12,869 bases of DNA from positions 1-12,869 of the forward strand of contig DATJPN010000052.1 of NCBI GenBank assembly GCA_035506335.1, given 5' to 3'. The notes below the pieces were generated by a model. It had not been told where the DNA came from and ran no database searches. It was given only the letters and a program-made list of their open reading frames with translations. Of the stretch, positions 1 through 7,309 are shown in pieces (position 1 is the first letter of the stretch; the number at the start of each line of letters is the position of its first letter). The DNA is from DAIDKA01 sp035506335. GTDB taxonomy: Bacteria > Pseudomonadota > Gammaproteobacteria > Steroidobacterales > Steroidobacteraceae. The translations under genes were made by a program, and so were the position numbers.

Positions 1-2040
1 CGACGCGAAGTAGGCCGCCTCGAGCTGGCGGTGATAGTCGCGCCGCTGCGTCTCGAACTTCTCGTGCGAGACGTGGACGAAATCCAGCTTCAGCCTGCGC
101 CCGATCCGCACCCCGGCCTTGCCCCGCAGGTGATTCAGCGCCCGCAACCGCGCCGGAGTGACCTTCAGCCATCCGGCGTAGTATCCGAGAGTCTCGGTCG
201 CGGCCACGACGATGGTGTCGTCGGGGGCCACCGAATAGTCCGTCGCATCCGCATTGTCCGCCGCGACCACCGCGGCCGGTCCCAGTCCGGGCGTGAGGGC
301 CTCGGCCTGCCCGGCCGACACCGGCTGGGACGCCGTGAGCGGCTTGTCCTGGGCCACGGCGCGCGCGTCCTGCTCGCTCTCCTGCAGCGCCACCTGCGGG
401 GACACCCCGCCGGCAGTGGTCTCCGGCTCCCCGGCCGCAGCGGGCACGGCGGTCGCGGCCGTGGTGGTGGTGGCGGCAGCGGTCGTGGCCGTGGTGGCCT
501 CGGGCGCGGCGCCGTGATCATCGTGCGTGAAACTCACTCTCACGGGGTTGGCTTCCGGCACGCGCAGATATCGCCCCGGTCGGACCCGTGACCGGGCGCT
601 GATGCCGTTGAGCCGTGCCAGCTCGCCGGGCTTCATGCCGTAGTCACCGGCGATGCTCGCCAGCGTCTCACCCTTCATGACCCTGCGGCGCTCGGGTACC
701 GTCTGCTTCGTCTGCAGGTCCGACGGGGAGAGGCGCTGCGCCAGCAACTGCGTGGTCCACACCGGGCCATCGAGCGGCAGGCGCAGCAGATAGCCCTTGG
801 GAACGCGCCGCCGCCCCTGCCAGCAGGCGGGCAGCAGCGCCGGATTCAGGCGGCGCAGGTCCTCGGCGCTGAGGTGCAGGGCGTGGGTGAGCGCGCTCAC
901 CGACACGAATCCCGGCAGCGTCACCTCCTGGAATTTCGCCTCCGGCTCACGCGTGATGGGACCGAAGTACTTCTCCGGATTGCGATCGACGGTCAGCGCC
1001 GCGAGGAACGATACATAGTAGTTGCGCGACGCGAATCCGAAGGTCGGGCTGTGGTAGTTGCGCAGGATCATCACGATGTCATCCGTCCCGACCTGCTCCC
1101 GCGCCCGGCGCATGCCCTCGGCGCCGTGATTGTAGGCGGTCAATGCCAGGGGCCAGGTGCCCAGCAGCCGGTAGTTGAATCCGAGCAGCTGCGCGGCCGC
1201 CTCGGTGGCACGGAACGGATCCATGCGGTCGTCCACCGCCGAATCGATGCGCATGTAGCGCCGCCCGGTCGAACGCATGAACTGCCACAGGCCGGCGGCG
1301 CCGGCCTTCGAATACGCGGCCGCATTGAAGGAGGATTCGACGTGCGGCAGCACGCCCAGCTGCGTCGGCATCCCGAGATTCGCCAGCGTCTCCTCGATAT
1401 GCGCCTGCCACAGTCCGGAGCGCACCAGTCCGTCGCGGAAGCGATCGGACTGGCCGAGCTGGAAGCGCACATCCTCGATGGCGCCCAGGAGGCGTGCCGG
1501 CGTGCCGGCCTCGCCCCACATGTCGCGGATCCGCTGATCCTCCGGGGACAGTGCTCCGGTGGCATGGGCGATGCGCTTGAGCGCGGCGACGGCGCGTTCA
1601 CGGGCCGCGGCGACCATGCGCTCGCGCTGCCGCGACGATGTGTTCGGCCCGAACTGCAGCGTCTCGTAGATGACGCCGAGGTTGTACTGGTCATGGATGA
1701 AACCCGCGTTGGTGCCGATCTCGGTGTAGACGCGGATCCAGAAATTCACGTCCCGGTCGAGCGCCGGGGGTTGAGGAAACAGCTTGTCGAGCACCCGGGG
1801 TGCCGCCTCCTCGGCGGCGGCTGCGGGAACCGCCGCCGGTAGCGAGGCCAGGTCCGGCTCCGGGGCTTCCTCCGGCGGCACCGCCGTTTCGGCGACTGCG
1901 CCTGCGGGAGCGCTGGCGGGCGCAACGGCGGCGGTGCCCGATTTCGCCTTCGGCGCGGGGGCCGTGGCGCAGGCGGCCAGGACCAGCGCCGCGGCCAGGG
2001 CGAGGATACCCCGGATGCCGGAACCGGCTGTCGATCGCAT
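1..2040 (-). CDS. Membrane-bound lytic murein transglycosylase, MltD type, with LysM-like modules (3' end outside window)
   Basis: An open frame of 680 codons runs from the ATG at 2040 to the left edge without a stop, so the C-terminus is missing. The codon before the ATG is TAA, which rules out a longer start; no good Shine-Dalgarno is visible. Residues 1-24 form a lipoprotein signal ending in lipobox LAAC (Cys24). The lytic transglycosylase (SLT) domain covers about residues 195-340. Its HVESSFN motif holds the presumed catalytic Glu235, followed by AGLWQFM and, later, ALTAYNHG. A LysM-like module lies at about 370-425 and a clear LysM at 454-495. An Ala/Thr-rich linker follows near 513-540, then an atypical LysM-like stretch at about 601-665. 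By family, such enzymes cleave the MurNAc-GlcNAc bond to 1,6-anhydro products and are anchored to the outer membrane facing the periplasm. MltD is the closest named relative, but the extra repeats make this protein longer than E. coli MltD. It is monocistronic as far as can be seen. Confidence 0.9.
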   Translation of the reverse strand, partial: MRSTAGSGIRGILALAAALVLAACATAPAPKAKSGTAAVAPASAPAGAVAETAVPPEEAPEPDLASLPAAVPAAAAEEAAPRVLDKLFPQPPALDRDVNFWIRVYTEIGTNAGFIHDQYNLGVIYETLQFGPNTSSRQRERMVAAARERAVAALKRIAHATGALSPEDQRIRDMWGEAGTPARLLGAIEDVRFQLGQSDRFRDGLVRSGLWQAHIEETLANLGMPTQLGVLPHVESSFNAAAYSKAGAAGLWQFMRSTGRRYMRIDSAVDDRMDPFRATEAAAQLLGFNYRLLGTWPLALTAYNHGAEGMRRAREQVGTDDIVMILRNYHSPTFGFASRNYYVSFLAALTVDRNPEKYFGPITREPEAKFQEVTLPGFVSVSALTHALHLSAEDLRRLNPALLPACWQGRRRVPKGYLLRLPLDGPVWTTQLLAQRLSPSDLQTKQTVPERRRVMKGETLASIAGDYGMKPGELARLNGISARSRVRPGRYLRVPEANPVRVSFTHDDHGAAPEATTATTAAATTTTAATAVPAAAGEPETTAGGVSPQVALQESEQDARAVAQDKPLTASQPVSAGQAEALTPGLGPAAVVAADNADATDYSVAPDDTIVVAATETLGYYAGWLKVTPARLRALNHLRGKAGVRIGRRLKLDFVHVSHEKFETQRRDYHRQLEAAYFAS

Positions 2041-2107
2041 TTACACGCCAGCCCGGGCGATATTATCCAATACTATCAACATGTTATCTTAATCTCGAGT
2101 TCCCTCA
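2041..2107. promoter_or_regulatory. AT-rich upstream region of the transglycosylase gene
   Basis: This short AT-rich patch interrupts GC-rich DNA directly upstream of the minus-strand transglycosylase. Read on the minus strand it contains GATAAT/TAATAT around 2060-2067, which could be a -10 element, but no good -35 stands at 16-18 bp. Plus-strand TATTAT (2061-2066) and TACTAT (2071-2076) could equally serve a rightward transcript. The perfect palindrome AACATGTT lies at 2078-2085. A promoter is likely from composition and position, but I cannot fix its hexamers. Confidence 0.35.
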
Positions 2108-2389
2108 CCCGGCCGTATCCCGGGTTTCGGCGTCGGTAATCTTGACACCGCCTCATGCACCGCACCAAGGGCAGCCACGTTCTGTCTCATCGGACAGGGG
2201 CGAAGCCTCGCACAAGGCGAGTCCGGGCACTGTTGACCCCCGTCGCAGATACAAGATGTCACATCGCGACCGGCCTTATGCGCAATGGCATGCACGTTGC
2301 TCATCAATGCACCGGATAAGAATCAGAACACTTGCTCCTCCACAGCAAGCAGGCGACCTCACAACCCCGTTCATGCGGGGTTTTTTTTT
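2108..2389 (+). ncRNA. Candidate small RNA or structured untranslated transcript (boundaries uncertain)
   Basis: No credible protein gene fills this stretch, yet it ends in a strong plus-strand intrinsic terminator and contains several perfect or near-perfect hairpins. These are ACCCGG/CCGGGT at 2108-2126, CTCGC/GCGAG at 2207-2221, GCAATG/CGTTGC (one G-U pair) at 2282-2300, and CTTGCT/AGCAAG at 2331-2349. Three of them have 7-nt loops. The last loop reads CCTCCAC, so an RNA would expose CCUCC, complementary to the GGAGG Shine-Dalgarno core. The terminator implies that some rightward transcript stops here, and no upstream plus-strand gene exists to supply one. The 5' end is not defined: TTGACA at 2143 and TTGACC at 2233 lack matching -10 elements. 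A compact RNA of roughly 110-120 nt starting near 2270 would fit as well as a 280-nt one. I do not recognise it as 6S, SRP, tmRNA or a known riboswitch. Confidence 0.3.
2363..2389 (+). terminator. Rho-independent terminator, plus strand
   Basis: Perfect 7-bp stem AACCCCG (2363-2369) and CGGGGTT (2376-2382) with a 6-nt loop, running directly into a T tract of nine at 2381-2389. On the minus strand no U tract follows the hairpin, so it acts rightward only. It would end a transcript from 2091-2362 and insulate the small secreted-protein gene downstream. Confidence 0.85.
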
Positions 2390-2565
2390 GGCGCCGCCGC
2401 CGCTGCCGAAACTGTGAACCCGGCCCTGATCCCGATCTTCCTGCGAACCTTTAATTACCTGTAACCCGGTCAGCGTGCCCGACGAGCCGGCGTTCTTACT
2501 CCTCATGAGGCGGAGCGTCCGCCTGCAGTTGACGACTCAAGACTCAAGTTTCAGGAGGACCCTGT
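2390..2565 (+). promoter_or_regulatory. Upstream region of the small secreted protein gene
   Basis: A possible promoter is CTGATC (2426-2431), 18 bp, then TTTAAT (2450-2455), which matches the -10 consensus at five of six positions but has a weak -35. Between it and the gene lie a hairpin GGCGGA/TCCGCC with a 3-nt loop (2509-2523), a palindrome CCTCATGAGG (2501-2510), and a tandem repeat GACTCAA x2 (2534-2547). The Shine-Dalgarno AGGAGG at 2553-2558 is 7 nt from the ATG. The leader would be about 100 nt. Confidence 0.3.
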
Positions 2566-2907
2566 ATGTCAAGCTCATTTCGCAAGACCCTGACCTTCGC
2601 GGCCGCCGCGGTACTGCTGGCCGGCGTGGTGGGCACCGCCTCCGCCGAGACCACCTGGCAGAAGAATCATCCGCGCCGCACCCAGGTCAACCATCGCCTC
2701 GCCAACCAGAATCGCCGCATTCACGCCGACGTGAAGAACGGGACGCTGACGAAGAGCCAGGCGGCCGCCCTGCACACCGAGGATCACCAGGTGCGCCAGG
2801 AGGAGCGTGACATGGCCAGCCAGAACGGCGGCCACATCACGAAGTCCGAACAGAAGGTGCTGAACAGCCAGGAGAACGGCATCAGCAGCCAGATTCCGCC
2901 GAAGTAA
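2566..2907 (+). CDS. Small secreted charged protein of unknown function
   Basis: The 113-residue product starts at an ATG with a near-perfect AGGAGG 7 nt upstream. Residues 1-27 are a Sec signal peptide (FRK, then an Ala/Val/Leu core, then ASA) with likely cleavage before Glu28. The mature part of about 86 residues is hydrophilic, rich in Gln, Asn, His, Arg and Lys, has no cysteine, and looks helical. It reads like two or three loose repeats of the pattern N-x-R/Q-I-x-x-x-V-K-x-G-x-L-T-K-x-Q, and it has a segment QVRQEERDMASQNGG followed by HITKSEQKVLNSQEN. From memory, similar small periplasmic proteins with this ending are common in proteobacteria and remain unnamed. The gene stands alone and converges on the DmeF-like gene. 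The strong ribosome site suggests high expression. I do not assign a function; a periplasmic stress or metal-buffering role is only a guess. Confidence 0.8.
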   Translation: MSSSFRKTLTFAAAAVLLAGVVGTASAETTWQKNHPRRTQVNHRLANQNRRIHADVKNGTLTKSQAAALHTEDHQVRQEERDMASQNGGHITKSEQKVLNSQENGISSQIPPK

Positions 2908-2928
2908 TCGACGAGTGCCCATCGGCAA

Positions 2929-2958
2929 CCGCCGGCAGGTCGCCTGACTTGCCGGCGG
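2929..2958. terminator. Strong hairpin between convergent genes, possible bidirectional terminator
   Basis: A 13-bp stem (2929-2941 with 2946-2958, one G-U pair) closed by the 4-nt loop GCCT fills the 71-nt gap between the convergent stop codons at 2907 and 2979. It has no T tract on either strand, so it does not meet the classical intrinsic terminator definition. It may stabilise 3' ends or act with Rho. It is the only structure that could end the four-gene efflux transcript in the window. Confidence 0.5.
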
Positions 2959-2978
2959 GAGGCCTTCGGGTACCGGCA

Positions 2979-4229
2979 TCAGCCGACCGAGTTGACCTCG
3001 ATGGTCAGGTGGGAAAGCGCGCGAAAGCGCGCGAGTTTCGCGCGGTAGAAGTCGGCGCCGCGCGGCACCCGGGTATCGACGCAGACGATGGCGCCCAGAT
3101 GCCCCGGACCCAGGCGCCACAGGTGCAGATCCGCGACCTCGTCACCCTCGTTCTCGATCATCTGGCGCAGGCTGCTCGCCATGCGACGATCCGGATTCAT
3201 GTCGAGCAGGATCGCGCCGGTGTCACGGATCAGCCCGTAGGCCCAGCTCGCGATCACGCAGGCGCCGATGATGCCGGCGAGCGGATCCATCCACAGCCAG
3301 CCGAAGGTCCGGGCCAGCAGCAGGCCGACGATCACGAGCACCGATACCGCGGCGTCTGCGATCACGTGGATCACGGCCGCGCGCAGGTTGTTGTCGCGAT
3401 GCGCGCTCTCGTGCGCATGCTCGGTCTCCGCGAATGCCACGGAGAATTCCTCGTCCGCGACTTTCACGTTGGCGATGAAGGCGTGCGGCTCCGGGATTTC
3501 ATCGGCTGATTCGAGATACCCGCCGCGATCGAGCAGGGTGAAGAACTGGCGGGTACCGTCGGGCCGCACCGTTTCGATGCTGATGGGCCCGTCCGGAAGT
3601 CCCGCGCCAGGCTCGCCACGCACGCGAAATCGCGGCGGCACGTCCTCCTCGAACACCTGCAGCCAGAGCATGCCGCCACGGGTGCCGATGCCCCGTTCCG
3701 GCTCGTCGGCCCCACCGTGGCCGTGCCCATGGCCATGGCTGTGGCCATGGCCATGATCGCCGCCACCGAGCAGCCAGGCGCTCGTGAGGTTGATCAGCAG
3801 GCCGAGGCAGGCGATGGGGATGGCCTCGGCGAAGTGGATCGGCACCGGGGCGAATACCCGCGTGACGGATTCGTATCCGATCAGCAGCGCGATCATCGCC
3901 AGGATGATCGCGCTGGCGAAGCCCGCGAGGTCACCGAGCTTGCCGGTACCGAAGGTGAAGCGCGGATCCTCGGCGTGCCTGCGGGAATAGCTGTAGGCCA
4001 GCGCCGCGAGCAGCAGCGCGCCGGCGTGGGTGCTCATGTGCAGGCCGTCGGCCACGAGGGCGATCGATCCGAACAGCAGCCCGCCGATGATCTCCGCGCC
4101 CATCATGGCCGCGCACAGGCCGATGACGATCCAGGTCCGCCGTTCGTTCTGCGCGTGCCCGGACCCCAGGAAGGCGTGCGAATGCCGCAGCGGGGCTGTC
4201 GGCGCCGCTGCAGGGGTCGTCTCGTTCAT
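2979..4229 (-). CDS. dmeF: Cation diffusion facilitator, DmeF type, with large inserted domain
   Basis: A 416-residue CDF inner-membrane transporter that exports divalent cations to the periplasm by proton exchange. Its N-terminal HSHAFLGSGHAQNERRTW (16-33) and the TM2 motif ADGLHMSTHA (Asp61, His64, His68) are marks of the DmeF (Co/Ni) branch; other CDFs have Asp at the last position. The TM5 motif is HVIAD (His288, Asp292). TM1-4 lie at about 33-155. A His-Gly loop follows at 159-171, then an unusual soluble segment at about 176-275, then TM5-6 (about 284-345) and the cytoplasmic C-terminal domain (about 355-416). The start is supported by AAGGT 8 nt upstream, which lies inside the end of the pump gene 6 nt away, so the gene is last in the efflux operon. 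The family call is secure. The exact metal is inferred, and Zn cannot be excluded. Confidence 0.9.
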   Translation of the reverse strand: MNETTPAAAPTAPLRHSHAFLGSGHAQNERRTWIVIGLCAAMMGAEIIGGLLFGSIALVADGLHMSTHAGALLLAALAYSYSRRHAEDPRFTFGTGKLGDLAGFASAIILAMIALLIGYESVTRVFAPVPIHFAEAIPIACLGLLINLTSAWLLGGGDHGHGHSHGHGHGHGGADEPERGIGTRGGMLWLQVFEEDVPPRFRVRGEPGAGLPDGPISIETVRPDGTRQFFTLLDRGGYLESADEIPEPHAFIANVKVADEEFSVAFAETEHAHESAHRDNNLRAAVIHVIADAAVSVLVIVGLLLARTFGWLWMDPLAGIIGACVIASWAYGLIRDTGAILLDMNPDRRMASSLRQMIENEGDEVADLHLWRLGPGHLGAIVCVDTRVPRGADFYRAKLARFRALSHLTIEVNSVG

Positions 4230-4235
4230 GGGGCG

Positions 4236-7200
4236 TTACCTTCGTATGTAGTGCCGGGCGAGGGCCGGCAGCACGAACAGATTGAGGAGGGTCGAGGATA
4301 CCAGTCCGCCGAGCACGGTGACGGCCATCGGCCCCTCGATCTCCTGTCCGGGCAGGTTCATGCCGAAAGCCAGGGGTGCGAGCCCGAGGGCCGTCACGAC
4401 CGCCGTCATGAGGATCGGCACGAGGCGTTCATTGGCGCCGCGTATCACCGTCTCGGTACTCCAGGACGCCCCCTCGACCTCGACGAGGTGCTCGTAATGC
4501 GCCAGCTGCAGGATGGCGTTACGGGCGCTCACGCCGAATACGGTCACGAGACCCATGACCGTGCCGAGGGAGATGCCGATGCCGGTCAGGGCGATCACCG
4601 CCACGCTGCCGACGAGGGCGAACGGCAGGTTCGCGAACACCAGGTAGCTGTTCGCGCGCCAGCTGAAGGAGACGAAGAGGATCATGACGATGAGCGCGAG
4701 CGCCAGCGCGGAGTACAGCAGCAGCTCATTGCGGGTCTGGGCCTCGGCCTCGGCCGCGCCGGTGAATTCGGTGTAGACGCCGCCCGGCAGCACCACCTTC
4801 GAGGCGATCGCCGCGGCGGCCTGCTGCACGACGCTGCGCAGCGGCGCGCCGTTCACGTTGAAGGTCACGCTGATGCGCCGCTGGCCGCCATCGTGTTCGA
4901 TGCTGTAGCGATCCTCGGTCACGAGGATGCGGGCCACCTGTGACAGGGGCACCGGTCCGCTCGCGCCGCTGATCATGAGCTGCCCCAGGGCCTGCGGCTG
5001 CGCCCGCAGCGCCGCGGGCAGCAGCACCACGGCATCGACCGTCCTCGTCCCCTTGAAGGTCTGCCCGACCTGCGCGCCGGTGTAGGCCGTTTCGATGGTG
5101 TCGAGCACATCCCGCGCCGACAGGCCGCTCGCGAGCAGCGCCTCGGGACGCAGCTGGATGGCGATCGCGGGCGTGCCGCTCTGGCGCTTGAACTGCAGAT
5201 CGACGATGCCGGGTATGGTGCCGAGCACCGCGGCAATCCGGTCGCCGGCGGCATCCAGGGCGTCGAGGTCGTCACCGAACACCTTGACGGCCACCTGCGC
5301 CGTCTCGCCGCTCAGGCTCTCGCTGATCCGGTCCCCGAGGAAGGTCACCACCTCGCTCTGAAGTCCGGGGTAGTGCGCGAGGATGCCGCGCAGCGCATCC
5401 TGCGCGGCGCCCTGGTCAACGTTGGCGTCGGGCTTCAACTCGACGTGGAACTCGCTGCGGTGCGGCCCCCATGTGTCCTCGCCCAGCTCGGCCCGGCCGA
5501 CCTGCTGCTCGACGCTTCCGACGTAGGGCAGCGCGAGGATCTCCGCGCTGATCCGCCGGCCGACCTCGAGCATTTCATCGAGCGAGGTACCGGGTATCGA
5601 GCTCGACACCTGGATGACGAAGTGACCCTCGCGAAAGTCCGGCATGAAGGTCCCGCCGAGCCACGGCAGGGCGAGCGCCGCCGCCAGTACCCCGACGACG
5701 AGCGCCGCGATGACGGCCTTGAAATGCGCCGCCACGCCGTGCACCGCGCGGCCCTGCCAATCCTTCAGTTTCAGCAGCCAGCGTGCCTCGGTCCGACCGG
5801 CGTGCTGCCGCAGCAGCAGTGCGCACAGCGCCGGGGTCGTCGTCATCGCGACCAGGAGCGATGCGACGACGGCGAATATGAATGCGAGCGCGAGCGGCCC
5901 GACGAAGTGCCCCTGCACGCTCGAGGTGAAGAGCTCCGGCAGGAACACCGCGATGACCACCGCGGTCGCATAGATCACGGGCCCGCGCACCTCGAGCGAA
6001 GCGTCGCGGATGACGTCGAGGCGGCTGCGCGGCGACGCCTCGAGCGCATTCTCCCGCAGCCGGCGCATGATGTTCTCGATGCCGATGATCGCATCGTCCA
6101 CGAGCACCCCCAGGGCCACCGCGAAGCCGCCGAGCGTCATGGTGTTGAGGGTCAGGCCCATGTGGTCGAGGACCGCGATCGCCGCGAGCAGCGACAGGGG
6201 TATCGCGGTGAAGGCGATGAATGCCGCGCGGACATCGCGCAGGAACAGCAGCAGCACGGCGAGGATCAGGATGCCTGCGATGAGCAGCGACTGCTTCAGG
6301 TCCCCGAGTGCGCGTTCGATGAAATTCGCGGGCCGATGCAGGCCCGCGTAGACGGTGATGCCCCGCGCCTCGAGGGCCGGCCGCAGGCTCCCGAGGGCCT
6401 GCTCGACGGCGAGCGTCGTATCGAGTGTGTTCGCACCGTACTGGCTCGCGAGCGCGAGCAGGATGCCGGGCCTGCCCAAGATGAGCGCATCGCCGGAGCG
6501 CAACGCCGGCGCGACCTGCACCGTGGCGAGGTCGGTGAGCCTGATCGGCACGCCATTGCGCACCGTCACGACGGCCTTGCCGAGGGTCTCGGTGTCGGGC
6601 TGCGGGATCGGCGACTGGATCAGCACGCGCTGATTCGGGATGTCGATGAAGCCGGCACCGCGCAGCGGCAGCGCGGCCCTCGCGGCCTCGGCGAGGTCGG
6701 TGAGCGTGATGCCGAAGCTCGTCAGGCGGCGCAGGTCCGGCTGGATCTGGATCTGCCGGACGTTGCCGCCGAAGACGATGACGTGCGCGACCCCCGGCAC
6801 CGCCAGCAGCCGCGGCTTGATGACCCAGTCGGCCGTGTCGCGCAGGTCGTAGGCATCGACCTTGTCGGACACGAGGCCGATCTTCAGCAGGTCCATCGTG
6901 CTCGACACGAGCGGCGAGAGTTTCGGCACGCCGACACCGGCCGGAAGGCCGCTGCCCAGTTCGGACAGTCGCTCGGAAATGCCCTGGCGGGCGACGTGCA
7001 CGTCGATGCCGTCGGCGAAGGTGATCGTCACGACGGACAGTCCCGGAATGGATTCGGAGCGCAGGGTCGCGAGGCCCGAGGCGCCATTGACGGCATTCTC
7101 GACCGGCCTCGTGACCAGTTCCTCCACCTGCTGGGGCGAGAATCCCGGGGCCTCCGTCTGGATGTCCACCTGGGAGGGCACGAATTCCGGAAAGACATCG

Positions 7201-7304
7201 AGCGGCGCCTTGAGGGCACCCCAGCACCCGAGCACCAGCGCGAGAACCGACAGCGCGGTCACCGCGCCGAAGCGGCGCACGCACAAGGCGATAAGGGCTC
7301 GCAT
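4236..7304 (-). CDS. Heavy-metal-type RND efflux pump, inner-membrane permease (CzcA/CusA-like)
   Basis: The 1022-residue protein has the RND plan: TM1 at the N-terminus, a large periplasmic loop, TM2-6, a second loop, TM7-12. The start of loop 1 (PLDVFPEFVPSQVDIQTEAP, then FSPQQVEELVTRPVE) and the loop 2 start FMPDFREGHF (about 550-560) are typical of metal-type (HME) pumps. Length is close to the usual 1,030-1,070. The TM4 motif reads GVLVDDAIIGIEN with Asp403-Asp404. CzcA pumps normally have DFGxxxDGA there, while the Asp pair is usual in drug pumps such as AcrB. The protein would take substrate from the periplasm, or the outer membrane leaflet, and drive it through the adaptor and TolC-like channel using the proton gradient. 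The ATG lies 5 nt after the adaptor stop, with only a weak GAG ribosome site, suggesting coupled translation. The substrate cannot be read from the sequence. Confidence 0.93.
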   Translation of the reverse strand: MRALIALCVRRFGAVTALSVLALVLGCWGALKAPLDVFPEFVPSQVDIQTEAPGFSPQQVEELVTRPVENAVNGASGLATLRSESIPGLSVVTITFADGIDVHVARQGISERLSELGSGLPAGVGVPKLSPLVSSTMDLLKIGLVSDKVDAYDLRDTADWVIKPRLLAVPGVAHVIVFGGNVRQIQIQPDLRRLTSFGITLTDLAEAARAALPLRGAGFIDIPNQRVLIQSPIPQPDTETLGKAVVTVRNGVPIRLTDLATVQVAPALRSGDALILGRPGILLALASQYGANTLDTTLAVEQALGSLRPALEARGITVYAGLHRPANFIERALGDLKQSLLIAGILILAVLLLFLRDVRAAFIAFTAIPLSLLAAIAVLDHMGLTLNTMTLGGFAVALGVLVDDAIIGIENIMRRLRENALEASPRSRLDVIRDASLEVRGPVIYATAVVIAVFLPELFTSSVQGHFVGPLALAFIFAVVASLLVAMTTTPALCALLLRQHAGRTEARWLLKLKDWQGRAVHGVAAHFKAVIAALVVGVLAAALALPWLGGTFMPDFREGHFVIQVSSSIPGTSLDEMLEVGRRISAEILALPYVGSVEQQVGRAELGEDTWGPHRSEFHVELKPDANVDQGAAQDALRGILAHYPGLQSEVVTFLGDRISESLSGETAQVAVKVFGDDLDALDAAGDRIAAVLGTIPGIVDLQFKRQSGTPAIAIQLRPEALLASGLSARDVLDTIETAYTGAQVGQTFKGTRTVDAVVLLPAALRAQPQALGQLMISGASGPVPLSQVARILVTEDRYSIEHDGGQRRISVTFNVNGAPLRSVVQQAAAAIASKVVLPGGVYTEFTGAAEAEAQTRNELLLYSALALALIVMILFVSFSWRANSYLVFANLPFALVGSVAVIALTGIGISLGTVMGLVTVFGVSARNAILQLAHYEHLVEVEGASWSTETVIRGANERLVPILMTAVVTALGLAPLAFGMNLPGQEIEGPMAVTVLGGLVSSTLLNLFVLPALARHYIRR

Positions 7305-7309
7305 CGGTC

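Noticed and set aside
455..500. GGTGGTGGT-like short repeat as a microsatellite or regulatory repeat
   Set aside because: It encodes the Ala/Thr-rich linker of the transglycosylase on the minus strand and is irregular, so codon bias in low-complexity protein explains it.
2455..2464. Palindrome TTACCTGTAA as a second copy of the response-regulator box
   Set aside because: The half-sites resemble TTAC/GTAA but the spacing is 2 nt instead of the equivalent 6 nt, so the same regulator would not be expected to bind it in the same way.
2089..2506. Two overlapping minus-strand open frames of 72 and 76 codons in the gene-poor stretch
   Set aside because: No good ribosome sites and no protein-like composition. 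One reads through the hairpin and poly-A complement of the terminator. They overlap each other, and the stretch is better explained as non-coding.
3717..4943. A 408-codon plus-strand open frame spanning the DmeF-like and pump genes
   Set aside because: It crosses the junction of two well-supported genes on the other strand, and its Gly/Asp/His/Arg-rich product resembles no family.
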